A stretch of DNA of 64,000 bases, taken from the NCBI RefSeq assembly GCF_017569185.1, contig NZ_CP071869.1, forward strand, positions 1,664,001 to 1,728,000, written 5' to 3'. Position 1 is the stretch's first letter. Each line of letters starts with the position of its first letter. Under the pieces are notes generated by a model. It worked only from the letters and a program-made list of their open reading frames with translations. It was not told the origin of the DNA and searched no databases. This DNA comes from Polaribacter cellanae. Its GTDB lineage: Bacteria > Bacteroidota > Bacteroidia > Flavobacteriales > Flavobacteriaceae. The translations under genes and the position numbers were made by a program. This document shows, piece after piece, positions 33,777-43,217 of this stretch.

Positions 33777-36032
33777 ATGGGAGATCCATATATTTTAATG
33801 CTTGTTGCTTTAGCTGTTTTAGCTATTGTAGACTTAGTTGTAGGAGTTAGTAACGATGCTGTAAATTTTTTAAATTCGGCCATTGGCTCTAAAGCTATTT
33901 CTGTAAAAAATATTATGATTATTGCCAGTTTAGGTGTATTTTTTGGAGCAGTAACCTCTAGTGGAATGATGGAAGTTGCACGTAAGGGAATTTTTAACCC
34001 AAGCATGTTTATGTTCCAGGATATCATGATTATTTTTATGGCAGTAATGATTACAGATATTTTATTATTAGATATCTTTAATTCGTTAGGAATGCCAACG
34101 TCTACAACAGTTTCTATCGTTTTTGAATTATTAGGAGCTGCAGTTTGTATTTCTTTGATAAAAATTTCTGCAAACGACTCACAATCTGTTTTAGATATAT
34201 GGAATTACATTAACCATAAAAAAGCATTAGAAATTATTTATGGAATACTACTCTCTGTAATCGTCGCTTTTTCTGTTGGTGCAATTGTTCAATTTGTATC
34301 GAGACTAATTTATTCTTTTAATTTCGATAAAAGAGCCACTTATATTAATGCTTTATTTGGTGGTTTTGCAATTACTGCAATTACCTATTTTATTATTATA
34401 AAAGGAATGAAAGGAACTCCTTTTTATAAAGATATTAAGTTTCTAATTGAAGGAAATACACTTTTAATTATTGCAGGAAGTTTTGTAGTTTGGTCTCTAA
34501 TTTCTCAATTATTAATTCAGGTTTTTAAAATAAACATCTTAAAATTAATTATTGGAGTTGGTACTTTTTCTTTAGCAATGGCTTTTTCTGGAAACGATTT
34601 GGTAAACTTTGTTGGCGTACCAATTGCAGCTTGGAACTCTTACCAAGCTTGGGAAATTTCTAGTGTTGCTGCAGATTCTTTTTCTATGGGAATTTTAGCG
34701 AAGAAAGTACCTTCTAATGTTTGGTTATTATTATTAGCTGGAGCAATTATGGTTGTTACATTATGGACTTCTAGCAAAGCACAAAATGTAATAAAAACAG
34801 GAATCGATTTATCGAGACAAGGAGAAGGTCATGAGAAATTTCAACCAAACCCATTATCTAGAATTGTAGTAAGAGCAGCAATGGGAATTAACGCAGGAAT
34901 TAGTTATATAATTCCAAAATCTACTTTAGTATTTGTAGATTCTAAGTTTCAGAAACCAGTAATTCCTTTAACGAAAGATAAAACTTACGAATTACCAGCT
35001 TTCGATTTGGTAAGAGCTGCAGTTAATTTAATTGTTGCTGGTATTTTAATTTCGTTTGCAACTTCTATGAAATTACCATTATCTACAACTTATGTAACCT
35101 TTATGGTTGCAATGGGTACTTCTTTAGCAGATAGAGCTTGGGGAAGAGAAAGTGCAGTATATAGAGTTGCAGGAGTTCTTAACGTTATTGGTGGTTGGTT
35201 TTTAACGGCAATTACAGCGTTTTTAGCAGCTGCAGTTGTAGCTTATTTAATTAGCTGGAATATGGTTATGATTCCTATTTTATTAGCAATTGTTGCTTTA
35301 TTGATAGGAAGAAACACGTTAATCCACAGAAATAAAACAAAAGAAATTAAAAAACAAGAATATATAGAAAGAGCAGAATTAATTACGATTAATGGCGTAA
35401 TTGAGGAAAGTGCAGATCATATTTCTGGAGTTATTACACGTGTAAATAAATTATATACCAATGTTGTAAATGATTTAGCGAATCACGATTTAAATAAATT
35501 ACGTAAAACCGATAAACACGTAAATAAATTAAACGACGAAATCGATGGTTTAAAAGATGGTGTTTTCTATTTTATTAAATCTTTAGACGAAACTTCTGTA
35601 CAAGCAAGTAGATTCTATATTATGGTTTTAGGTTATTTACAAGATGTTGCACAATCTATTAGTTACATTTCTAGAGCGAGTTACAAGCACGTAAATAACA
35701 ATCATAAAAATTTAAAGAAGGGGCAAATAAAAGATTTAAAAGGAATAGACATCCAATTATCTACTTTATTAGTTAAAGAAGCTACTATTTTCGAAAATAG
35801 AGATTTAGATGATTTAAATGCGCTTATTATTGAAAAGAATGAGTTATTAACGAGTGTTTCTGCTTCGATTGAAAAACAAGTTTCTAGAATTAGAACCGAC
35901 GAAACAAGTCCTAAAAACACCACTTTATATTTTAGTGTTTTATTAGAAACAAAAGATTTAATTACTGCTTTAATGAGCTTATTACAAACATATGAAGAGT
36001 TTCATTTAAGCACGAAACAAAACCAATTATAA
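33777..36032 (+). CDS. PiT-family inorganic phosphate transporter with C-terminal PhoU-like domain
   Basis: 751 residues. The PiT half (about 1-500) has many transmembrane helices and both inverted-repeat signatures: VVGVSNDAVNFLNSAIGSKA with GMPTSTTVSIVFELLGAA, and FSGNDLVNFVGVPIAA with KLPLSTTYVTFMVAMG. Residues about 530-750 form a helical PhoU/DUF47-like domain (ESADHISGVITRVNKLYTNVVNDL), which typically is a separate accessory gene in other bacteria. The protein imports phosphate with protons or sodium at the inner membrane. Upstream TTAACAT repeats and the neighbouring phosphate porin remnant suggest induction by phosphate starvation. Confidence 0.94.
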   Translation: MGDPYILMLVALAVLAIVDLVVGVSNDAVNFLNSAIGSKAISVKNIMIIASLGVFFGAVTSSGMMEVARKGIFNPSMFMFQDIMIIFMAVMITDILLLDIFNSLGMPTSTTVSIVFELLGAAVCISLIKISANDSQSVLDIWNYINHKKALEIIYGILLSVIVAFSVGAIVQFVSRLIYSFNFDKRATYINALFGGFAITAITYFIIIKGMKGTPFYKDIKFLIEGNTLLIIAGSFVVWSLISQLLIQVFKINILKLIIGVGTFSLAMAFSGNDLVNFVGVPIAAWNSYQAWEISSVAADSFSMGILAKKVPSNVWLLLLAGAIMVVTLWTSSKAQNVIKTGIDLSRQGEGHEKFQPNPLSRIVVRAAMGINAGISYIIPKSTLVFVDSKFQKPVIPLTKDKTYELPAFDLVRAAVNLIVAGILISFATSMKLPLSTTYVTFMVAMGTSLADRAWGRESAVYRVAGVLNVIGGWFLTAITAFLAAAVVAYLISWNMVMIPILLAIVALLIGRNTLIHRNKTKEIKKQEYIERAELITINGVIEESADHISGVITRVNKLYTNVVNDLANHDLNKLRKTDKHVNKLNDEIDGLKDGVFYFIKSLDETSVQASRFYIMVLGYLQDVAQSISYISRASYKHVNNNHKNLKKGQIKDLKGIDIQLSTLLVKEATIFENRDLDDLNALIIEKNELLTSVSASIEKQVSRIRTDETSPKNTTLYFSVLLETKDLITALMSLLQTYEEFHLSTKQNQL

Positions 36033-36103
36033 TATTTTAAAACAACCAAGTCTTTAAGCATACATAAATTAAGCTATCTCAAAAGTAAATTTAGCAAATC
36101 ATT

Positions 36104-36117
36104 TTGAGCGAAGTCGA
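36104..36117. repeat. Dispersed GAGCGAAGTCGA-type repeat copy
   Basis: TTGAGCGAAGTCGAA in the gap after the PiT gene, related to the GAGCGCAGTCGAG family seen in ssb, mobA and moeA; a GTCGAAGTGACA-like arm follows at about 36163-36175. Confidence 0.5.
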
Positions 36118-36180
36118 AAAATATAAAATATAGAAATTCAATAAATAAGATTTACATATTACAGTCGAAGTGACAAATTC

Positions 36181-36242
36181 TGTACTGAATACTTTGTACT
36201 GAATACTTTGTACTAAATACTTTGTACTGAATACTTTGTACT
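36181..36242. repeat. Tandem repeat, 14-bp unit TGTACTGAATACTT x 4.4
   Basis: Four full copies and a partial one; the third has one substitution (TAAATA for TGAATA). It lies between the convergent PiT and patatin genes. Confidence 0.9.
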
Positions 36243-36254
36243 TTATTTAAAATT

Positions 36255-38447
36255 TTAAAACCAAAAACCTAAATTAAACAACCAAACGTTTTCATTTTTG
36301 TCTGGAGACCAACTATACTTTAACTCTATAGGACCAAGGAAAGAGTCGTAACTATAACCAACTGCATAGCCAGATTTTATATTTTTAAACAAATCGATAT
36401 CTTTAAAAACATTACTATCTAAACGTGCATAGTTTGCAATTGCAGAAAAATAATGCTTAGGTAAAAATCTGTAACGTACATTAAATTCAGATTTTACAAA
36501 AGATTTGTCGCTTAAATCTGCAAATTCATATCCATAAAAAGAAATAAAATTATTGATGTAATTTTGATTGTTTCCTCCTAATTGGAAATTAAAAACGTCA
36601 GATTCTACTTCTCTCAAAGAAAAACCAGCTTCTCCTGTATATTGTAATGTAAAATTATCCCAAAAAGAAGTTGCAAAACCTATTTTACCTTTTGCTTGTG
36701 CATAGCGTTCGAAATTATTTGCAAAATCGGAAGAAAGCAAATACCATTTAAAACCTAAATCTGCGAAAACTCCCTTGGTAGCAAAATATTTTTTATTGTA
36801 AGTATCTAATTTTAAATAACCTAAAACATTAAAATAAACACTATCGTCTGCTATATTGTTATTATTTAATGGGCTTATATTATCTGTTAAAGCTTGTATT
36901 TTTTTTACCTCTACTCCTACACCTAAAGCAAATTTTCTATTAAATGTTGTTTGTAGAAATATCTCATTTGTAAAATCGGAATACTTTAAGTTTACACTCT
37001 TAATATTCGGAGAAGCAATTTCGTTAAAAGGCACTTGAGAACGAAAATGATTATACCTAGATCTAAAACCATAACTTGTATAAAACCCATTATCTACAAA
37101 ATAGGTAAAATCGTATCTTAAATTGTCTCCAAAAACAACATTTAGAGAAAGCATGTCGTTCTTTTTTAAAATACTTTTGTGATTGTAATTAGCAATTATA
37201 CCCGATTTATACAAATGATCGTAATGTATGCCTAGTTTTAAATTTGCCTTTTCGTTAGATTCTCTAATGTTAAAATCTAATAAATAGCTATCATCTACTT
37301 TTTTAATTAAATTATATTCTATTCTATTAAAATTCCTTGTGGCAGATAGTAAGTATATTTTTTCTGTAATGTTGTGTCTAGACAAACTATCTCCTTCTTT
37401 AATATTTAATTTTCCTAAAATATAAGCTCTAGTGTAATTTTCTTGTCCATGTATACCAACCTCTGAAATTTTTAATTTTTCATTGCTAAATTTTATCGTT
37501 TTTCTTTTTTTCTTTACAACTTGTTTTGTAGCAATTTGCTTAAAAACTTCTGCATATTTTTTAGCTTCAACAGCGCCTTTTTCTATAATTTCGGCTTTTT
37601 TATCAAAATCTACAACTGTATAATCGAATATTTCTGGATGAATGTAAACATCTAACTTTTTTATTTCTTCGTCTGTTTTGCTATACATTTGGTAGCTCAT
37701 TATTTGGTTTAATAAAGCTACAACAGAGTTAATTTTATCTTTTTGAAATAATTTTCCTTCCACATCTACTCCAATTACAATATCCATTCCCTTGTCTCTC
37801 ATAATACTAACAGGAAAATTATTTGCAATGCCACCATCAATTAGAAGTTTATCTTCTATTACTACAGGGTTTAAAAGCGATGGAAAAGAACCACTCGCTC
37901 TTAAAGATATTGGTAAAGAACCTTTTTCTAATATTACTGGAGCTCCATTTTCTACATCTGTAGCGATACAAAAAAATGGAATTGGAAGTTTCGAAAAATC
38001 TTGATTGCCATCTACAGAATCGAACAATTCTAACAATAAATTTAAAATATTTTGCCCTTTAGAAACACCTTTTGGCAACCCTATTTTACCTTTATTTACA
38101 GGCAAAGTAATTACTGTTTTTTCTCCAAATTCTTTTTCGAAAAAAGTTTCTGAGCTTCTTGGTAAATCGTCTCTAAGAAGCGTTAGAAAGTCTGTTTTTA
38201 AAATAATTTCTTCTATTTGATTTGCAGAATAACCAGCTGCATAAAAACCACCAATAATAGCGCCCATACTTGTGCCGCCAATATAATCTAATTGAACGCC
38301 GGCTTTATCTATTTCTTTTAAAATAGCAATATGTGCGAATCCTTTTGCACCTCCACCACTTAAAACCAACCCAACTTTTGGCTGTTTTTGTTGTCCTAAT
38401 AACAACATTGGAAACATCAATAAGAATAAAACTAAGCTATTTTTCAT
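36255..38447 (-). CDS. Patatin-like phospholipase with POTRA and outer membrane barrel (PlpD-like)
   Basis: 730 residues with signal peptide (MKNSLVLFLLMFPMLLLGQ). The patatin domain (about 25-310) is intact: oxyanion loop GLVLSGGGAKGFAH, nucleophile GTSMG and the catalytic Asp in DGGIANNFPV. A POTRA-like domain follows (about 325-400; KISEVGIHGQENYTRAYILGKL), then a surface-antigen barrel (about 405-730) ending FNLGFWF. This matches the type Vd autotransporter layout, in which the esterase is exported or held at the outer membrane. It overlaps the uvrC stop by 4 bp (ATGA) and is read from the same transcript; the substrate lipid is unknown. Confidence 0.92.
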   Translation of the reverse strand: MKNSLVLFLLMFPMLLLGQQKQPKVGLVLSGGGAKGFAHIAILKEIDKAGVQLDYIGGTSMGAIIGGFYAAGYSANQIEEIILKTDFLTLLRDDLPRSSETFFEKEFGEKTVITLPVNKGKIGLPKGVSKGQNILNLLLELFDSVDGNQDFSKLPIPFFCIATDVENGAPVILEKGSLPISLRASGSFPSLLNPVVIEDKLLIDGGIANNFPVSIMRDKGMDIVIGVDVEGKLFQKDKINSVVALLNQIMSYQMYSKTDEEIKKLDVYIHPEIFDYTVVDFDKKAEIIEKGAVEAKKYAEVFKQIATKQVVKKKRKTIKFSNEKLKISEVGIHGQENYTRAYILGKLNIKEGDSLSRHNITEKIYLLSATRNFNRIEYNLIKKVDDSYLLDFNIRESNEKANLKLGIHYDHLYKSGIIANYNHKSILKKNDMLSLNVVFGDNLRYDFTYFVDNGFYTSYGFRSRYNHFRSQVPFNEIASPNIKSVNLKYSDFTNEIFLQTTFNRKFALGVGVEVKKIQALTDNISPLNNNNIADDSVYFNVLGYLKLDTYNKKYFATKGVFADLGFKWYLLSSDFANNFERYAQAKGKIGFATSFWDNFTLQYTGEAGFSLREVESDVFNFQLGGNNQNYINNFISFYGYEFADLSDKSFVKSEFNVRYRFLPKHYFSAIANYARLDSNVFKDIDLFKNIKSGYAVGYSYDSFLGPIELKYSWSPDKNENVWLFNLGFWF

Positions 38448-40249
38448 TTTTCTTTTTCTTTTTTGGGGTGATAAAACGCATACACTTTTATGGCTCTTGC
38501 ATGTCCAATCGATTTCTTTAAATCTTCCAAAGAAGCTTCTTTAACTCGCTTTGCAGACTTAAATGTACGTAATAAAGTTGTAATTGTTTGTTTACCAACA
38601 TCAGGAATTTGCTCTAATTCCGATTGAATGGCACTTTTACTACGTTTATTTCTATGAAATGTAATTCCGAATCTGTGTGCTTCGTTTCTTAAATATTGTG
38701 TAATTTTTAGGGTTTCGGACTTTTTATCTAAATACAAAGGAATTGGATCTCCTGGATAATAAATTTCCTCTAAACGTTTTGCAATTCCTATAATGGCAAT
38801 TTTACCTCGTAAACCTAATCGCTCCAAAGCTTTTAAACCTGAGAATAATTGTCCTTTTCCTCCATCTACAATAATTAATTGTGGTAAAGGCTCGTCTTCT
38901 GCCAACAAACGCTTGTATCTTCTATAAACCACTTCTTCCATAGAACCAAAATCGTCTGGCCCAACCACGGTTTTTATATTGTAATGTCTGTAATCTTTTT
39001 TACTGGGTTTTCCATCTTTAAAAACCACACAAGCAGCCACAGGATTTGTTCCTTGGATATTCGAGTTATCGAAACATTCTATATGTCTTGGCTCCACAGA
39101 AAGTCGTAAATCTTTTTTCATTTGCGCCATAATTCGTTTTATATGCCTATCTGGATCTACAATTTTAATTTGTTTAAATTGTTCCATTCTGTAATACTTG
39201 GCATTTCTTTCAGAAAGATCTACGATGCGTTTTTTGTCGCCTAATTTTGGGATGGTAACTTTTACAGTTTCTCCTAAATTTACTTTAAAAGGCACATAAA
39301 TTTCTGGAGATTGCGAATTGAAACGTTGTCTTATTTCAACAATAAAGAGTTCTAACAATTCTTTATCAGTTTCGTCTAACTTCTTCTTAATTTCTGTGGT
39401 ATGAGATTGAATAATGGAACCGTTAGAAATCTTTAAAAAGTTTGCATATCCATGCGTTTCATCAGAAATAATAGAAAAAACATCTACATTGTTTATAGAT
39501 GGGTTTATAATGGTACTTTTTGCTTGATAGTTGTTTAAAATATTTAATTTTTCTTTAATTTTTTGGGCTTTTTCAAACTCCATATTTTCGGAAAAATCGA
39601 GCATCATTTTCTTAAACTTATCTATACTTTCTTTAAAGTTCCCTTTAATAATATTTCTAATTTCTTTTATTGAATTTTGGTAATGCGCTTCCGTTTCTAA
39701 CCCTTCACAAGCACCATTACAATTACCTAAATGATACTCTAAACAAACTTTATACTTGCCTTCGTTAATATTTTTTTGACTTAAATCGTACTTGCAAGTT
39801 CTTAATGGGTATAGTTCTTTAATTAAATCTAACAAAACACGTACTGTTTTTACTGAAGTATAAGGCCCGTAATATTCCGAGCCATCTTTAATAACTCTTC
39901 GTGTTAAAAATATTCGTGGAAAACGTTCTTTTTTTATACATAACCAAGGATAACTTTTATCGTCTTTTAATAAAACATTATATCGTGGTTTGTATTTTTT
40001 TATCAAATTATTTTCTAATAATAAAGCATCTGTTTCTGTATTTACAACAATGTGCTTTATACGAACGATCTTTTTTACTAAAACTCTTGTTTTTCCGTTT
40101 TCGTGTTTCTTTGTGAAGTAAGAAGAAACTCTTTTCTTTAAATTTTTTGCTTTACCTACATAAATAATTGTATCTTCTTTATCCAAATATTGATATACTC
40201 CTGGAGAAGTTGGTAAGGTTTTTAATTGCAATTCTAAAGACGATAACAT
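38444..40249 (-). CDS. uvrC: Excinuclease ABC subunit C
   Basis: 601 residues from ATG at 40249 (MLSSLELQLKTLPTSPGVYQY); five more in-frame codons exist upstream from a TTG, less likely. Domains: GIY-YIG nuclease (about 12-95; YVGKAKNLKKRVSSYF), a Cys-bearing connector (YKVCLEYHLGNCNGACEG), UVR motif (about 200-235), RNase H-like 5' nuclease (ECFDNSNIQGTNPVAACVVFKDG, IVDGGKGQL) and C-terminal helix-hairpin-helix pair (IPDVGKQTITTLLRTF). It makes both incisions in nucleotide excision repair. Its stop overlaps the next gene's start. Confidence 0.97.
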   Translation of the reverse strand: MLSSLELQLKTLPTSPGVYQYLDKEDTIIYVGKAKNLKKRVSSYFTKKHENGKTRVLVKKIVRIKHIVVNTETDALLLENNLIKKYKPRYNVLLKDDKSYPWLCIKKERFPRIFLTRRVIKDGSEYYGPYTSVKTVRVLLDLIKELYPLRTCKYDLSQKNINEGKYKVCLEYHLGNCNGACEGLETEAHYQNSIKEIRNIIKGNFKESIDKFKKMMLDFSENMEFEKAQKIKEKLNILNNYQAKSTIINPSINNVDVFSIISDETHGYANFLKISNGSIIQSHTTEIKKKLDETDKELLELFIVEIRQRFNSQSPEIYVPFKVNLGETVKVTIPKLGDKKRIVDLSERNAKYYRMEQFKQIKIVDPDRHIKRIMAQMKKDLRLSVEPRHIECFDNSNIQGTNPVAACVVFKDGKPSKKDYRHYNIKTVVGPDDFGSMEEVVYRRYKRLLAEDEPLPQLIIVDGGKGQLFSGLKALERLGLRGKIAIIGIAKRLEEIYYPGDPIPLYLDKKSETLKITQYLRNEAHRFGITFHRNKRSKSAIQSELEQIPDVGKQTITTLLRTFKSAKRVKEASLEDLKKSIGHARAIKVYAFYHPKKEKEK

Positions 40250-40430
40250 AAAACGAAAATACAAGTTTTTAAATACATTCCATAGGAAAACATCTATAAT
40301 AATTAGCTATAAACCAAGAAAAAAAACTCTTTTTAAATTTAATTTTAGGTATTAATACTACGTTTTCAACTAATTTATATATTTTTAACATCTAACCAAA
40401 CTTATTTATTAACTAAACTTTTAAAAAAAA

Positions 40431-40841
40431 ATGAACAATCCGAATGATGCCCCAAAACCAAATCCAAGAAATACCATTAGTTTAAAAACTGCAAAAAAAT
40501 GGGCTAAAGAATGGAGAGATGATGAAGCTTCTTACAACAAATATTTTGAGTGCAGAGCCTTTAATATTCCTAAAAAAGACTTAATTGAAGTATTGCAAGA
40601 AGAGGGTGTAGCAGGTGTTAGAGGTTATATTGGAGTAGAAAAATTAAAAGTTGAAGGTGAAAATGTTTTTATTGAAAAATTAATGATTGTTGGTGTTGAT
40701 AAAAACGGTAAAGACATGCTAAAATTATCTTCTGAAGACGCAGATGTATTAGATTCAGAAGGTGGAGATATTTATGATTTTACAGAGCCTTGTCCTTCTG
40801 CTTGTGATGATGATAGTCCTTTAAATGGTGGACCTAATTAA
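40431..40841 (+). CDS. Hypothetical protein with Cys-x3-Cys C-terminal tail
   Basis: 136 residues, no signal peptide or membrane segment. It opens with a Pro/Asn-rich tail, then TISLKTAKKWAKEWRDDE and a small mixed alpha/beta body (FECRAFNIPKKDLIEVLQEEGVAGVRGYIGVE, IEKLMIVGVD). The acidic C-terminus ends with IYDFTEPCPSACDDDSPLN. I recall similar small Bacteroidota proteins with a conserved IYDFT.PCP..CD tail but no known function. It is followed 6 nt later by a 7-TM protein gene and then by a two-component system, so it may belong to that signalling unit. Assignment beyond this is not possible. Confidence 0.75.
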   Translation: MNNPNDAPKPNPRNTISLKTAKKWAKEWRDDEASYNKYFECRAFNIPKKDLIEVLQEEGVAGVRGYIGVEKLKVEGENVFIEKLMIVGVDKNGKDMLKLSSEDADVLDSEGGDIYDFTEPCPSACDDDSPLNGGPN

Positions 40842-40847
40842 AAACTT

Positions 40848-41507
40848 ATGAATCCATTTAAAATAGTTATCTATTTTGGCCATTTCGTTTTGTTATTAAA
40901 TACTATTTTATATTTTAAAAGCTATCGAAAAAATTCTGTAGCTTTTAAAATTATATGTTTTTACCTTTTATTTTCTTTAACAATACAGTTATGGACTTCT
41001 TATTTAAGTTACTATAAAACACCCAACCTATTTTTATCTCATTATTATTTTGTAGGTCAGTTTTTATTATTGAGTTTTTTTTATAAAAATATTTTTGAAA
41101 TTGAGATTAAAAAAAAATTAGTTAAACTATGTTTAATTGTTATTCCTGTTTTAGTACTACTTATATACATTATAAAGCCAAACGAATATTACCAATTTAA
41201 CTTAATTGAAGTTATTATTACTTCTTTACCTATTATCTTTTATTCCTTTTTGCACTTTTTTGAAAACCTCAATTTTTCAAAAAAATTTATTTATATAAAC
41301 TCAGGAATTTTTATTTATTTAATTTCAAGTACTTTTTTATTTTCTGTTGGCAACTTTGTAAACGATTCAGGTTCTGCAAAAAATATAAAAAGATATGTTT
41401 GGTTTTTAAACATTATCTTGTACTTAATTTATCAAATATTAATTTTTATAGAGTGGTATAAAAACTTTAGAAAACCATTTTCCTTGCAAAAAAGTATAGA
41501 AAAATAG
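40848..41507 (+). CDS. Seven-transmembrane hypothetical protein
   Basis: 219 residues that are almost all membrane: seven hydrophobic helices at about 4-22, 33-53, 61-83, 87-107, 115-138, 144-168 and 177-198, with short loops and a basic C-terminus. No catalytic motif or ligand domain is seen. It follows the 40431 gene by 6 nt and ends at a 16-bp hairpin terminator, after which comes a histidine kinase gene. A sensory or partner role for the kinase, which itself has only one membrane helix and no input domain, is a reasonable inference without proof. Confidence 0.75.
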   Translation: MNPFKIVIYFGHFVLLLNTILYFKSYRKNSVAFKIICFYLLFSLTIQLWTSYLSYYKTPNLFLSHYYFVGQFLLLSFFYKNIFEIEIKKKLVKLCLIVIPVLVLLIYIIKPNEYYQFNLIEVIITSLPIIFYSFLHFFENLNFSKKFIYINSGIFIYLISSTFLFSVGNFVNDSGSAKNIKRYVWFLNIILYLIYQILIFIEWYKNFRKPFSLQKSIEK

Positions 41508-41511
41508 CAAT

Positions 41512-41549
41512 AATTTTAAAAACAAGTAGAAACACCTGTTTTTAAAATT
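41512..41549 (+). terminator. Hairpin terminator after the 7-TM gene
   Basis: Stem of 16 bp with one mismatch, AATTTTAAAAACAAGT (41512-41527) / ACCTGTTTTTAAAATT (41534-41549), loop AGAAAC. Related ACAAGT/ACAGGT hairpins close the next two transcription units. Confidence 0.75.
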
Positions 41550-41633
41550 AGTTAGATAAACCATCCTTTTTACACCTATATTTAGCATAAAATTATTTTT
41601 CCTTAATTTCGTTTTACTTAATTAAAACCTTTA

Positions 41634-42440
41634 ATGGAAGAATTCTTTACCAAAGACAACCAAGTGATTGCTATAGTAATAATAGGAACTCTATTACTTC
41701 TTTTAATGGGAGGTGCATTGTTAACATTTTTCTTCTTTTCTAGAAAGAAAATTGTTGAAAAAGAGTTAGAGAAAAAATCTTTAGAAATTAACCATCAAAA
41801 AGAAATTATAGAATCTATAATTATTACCCAAGAAGAAGAACGCAAACGCATTGCACAAGATTTGCATGATGATATTAGCTCTAAACTAAATGTAATTAAC
41901 CTAAATGCCAATCTTTTAAAAGATGGAGAATTAAAACATGAAGAATATTCAACAATTAATAATACCATTTTAGAAACAACAGGCAAAACATTAGAAAGTG
42001 CCAGAAAAATAGCTCATAATTTATTACCTCCAATTTTAGATAAATTTGGTTTAAAAGACGCTATAGAAGAATTGGCAGATTCTTTTAGTAACAGTAGAAA
42101 AATTAACATAAAATATAATTTAGAATACACGAAAGCATATTTAATTCCAGAAAAAGAATTGCATTTATTTAGAATTGTTCAAGAGTTAATTAACAATTCC
42201 GTACGTCATGGAAAAGCAAAAAATAGCATATTAAATATAAATTGTACATCAAAAAGTTTACTCTTTACTTATTCTGACGATGGTTGTGGTTTTGATGTTA
42301 AAAGCCAACATCATCAAAAAGGATTAGGAATGAAAAACATAGAAAGTAGAATTGCAATTTTAAAAGGTAATTATGCTATTGAAACTGCCTTAAATAAAGG
42401 TTTTAAAATAACGATAACCATCATAAATCCCTCCAAATGA
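41634..42440 (+). CDS. Sensor histidine kinase (HisKA_3 type)
   Basis: 268 residues. One transmembrane helix near the N-terminus (AIVIIGTLLLLLMGGALLTFFFF, about 13-35) leads through a coiled coil to the dimerisation/phosphoacceptor helix ERKRIAQDLHDDISSKLN, where His is followed by Asp-Asp as in NarX/DesK kinases. The ATPase domain shows ELINNSVRHGKA (N box), YSDDGCGFD and GLGMKNIESRIAIL. There is no periplasmic or PAS input domain, so the signal must come from the membrane or a partner, perhaps the 7-TM protein upstream. The response regulator starts inside its stop codon (ATGA overlap). Confidence 0.95.
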   Translation: MEEFFTKDNQVIAIVIIGTLLLLLMGGALLTFFFFSRKKIVEKELEKKSLEINHQKEIIESIIITQEEERKRIAQDLHDDISSKLNVINLNANLLKDGELKHEEYSTINNTILETTGKTLESARKIAHNLLPPILDKFGLKDAIEELADSFSNSRKINIKYNLEYTKAYLIPEKELHLFRIVQELINNSVRHGKAKNSILNINCTSKSLLFTYSDDGCGFDVKSQHHQKGLGMKNIESRIAILKGNYAIETALNKGFKITITIINPSK

Positions 42441-43117
42441 AAAAAATAAATATTGCCATTGCAGATGATGAACAGTTGTTTAGAAAAGGGATTCGTTTTC
42501 TTTTAGAAAGAGAAGCCAATTTTAATGTTATTTTTGAAGCAGATAATGGACAAGAAATGGTAAATTTTCTTAGCAATACAGAAGAGTTTCCAGATGTTAT
42601 TTTAATGGATTTAAAAATGCCAGAACTAAATGGTGTTGAGACTACAAAAATTATTAATAAAAGACACCCAAACATAAAAATAATTGCTTTAACTAGTTAT
42701 GGTGGCAAATCTTTTATAACTAACATGATAGATGTTGGTGCATCTTCTTATCTACTTAAAAACACCAGCCCTAAAATGGTAATCCATACTGTTAATGAAG
42801 TGTTTGAAAAAGGATTTTATTATGACGAAGAAGTCTTAAAAATTGTTTATGAAAATATTATTTCTTCCAGTGGAAAACGTATTAAAAGCGATTTAGATAA
42901 AAAACTTCTCTCAGACAGAGAAATAGAAGTTTTAGAGCTTATCTGTAATCAATACACAACTATGGAAATTGCCGATAAACTTTTTATTAGCCCTAGAACA
43001 GTAGAAGGGCATAGAAATAATTTACTTGCAAAAACAAAATCTAAAAATGTGGCTGGTTTGGTTATTTATGGCATACAAAAAAAATTAATAGAAATTTCTC
43101 CAGATTTTAATATCTAA
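42437..43117 (+). CDS. NarL/FixJ-family response regulator
   Basis: 226 residues. Receiver domain about 1-125: acidic pair IADDEQLF, phosphoacceptor Asp in VILMDLKMPELNG, Thr/Lys switch residues in IALTSYGG and YLLKN. LuxR-type helix-turn-helix about 155-215: LSDREIEVLELICNQYTTMEIADKLFISPRTVEGHRNNLLAKT. It is translationally coupled to the kinase by a 4-bp overlap, so the two form a cognate pair. Probable targets are the secreted-protein genes immediately downstream, which begin after a terminator with a new -7 element; this is inference. Confidence 0.96.
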   Translation: MKKINIAIADDEQLFRKGIRFLLEREANFNVIFEADNGQEMVNFLSNTEEFPDVILMDLKMPELNGVETTKIINKRHPNIKIIALTSYGGKSFITNMIDVGASSYLLKNTSPKMVIHTVNEVFEKGFYYDEEVLKIVYENIISSSGKRIKSDLDKKLLSDREIEVLELICNQYTTMEIADKLFISPRTVEGHRNNLLAKTKSKNVAGLVIYGIQKKLIEISPDFNI

Positions 43118-43142
43118 AAACAAGTAGTATTACTTGTTTTTA
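43116..43142 (+). terminator. Intrinsic terminator after the response regulator
   Basis: Perfect 11-bp stem AAAAACAAGTA (43116-43126) / TACTTGTTTTT (43131-43141), loop GTAT; the stem starts at the stop codon. Confidence 0.85.
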
Positions 43143-43184
43143 CAATGAAGTGTTTCCAGTCTTTAAATTACTAATAATCGAAAC

Positions 43185-43192
43185 TACATTTG
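43185..43192 (+). promoter_or_regulatory. -7 element upstream of the 43218 gene
   Basis: TACATTTG matches TAnnTTTG, 25 nt before the ATG, just after the response regulator terminator. The -33 region has CTTTAA instead of TTTG, compatible with an activator-dependent promoter. Confidence 0.5.
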
Positions 43193-43217
43193 CTTATGTA
43201 ACATAAAACACAGCACA

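Noticed and set aside
40250..40264. TTG start extension of uvrC
   Set aside because: UvrC proteins normally start near MLSSLELQLKTLP; the ATG at 40249 is sufficient.
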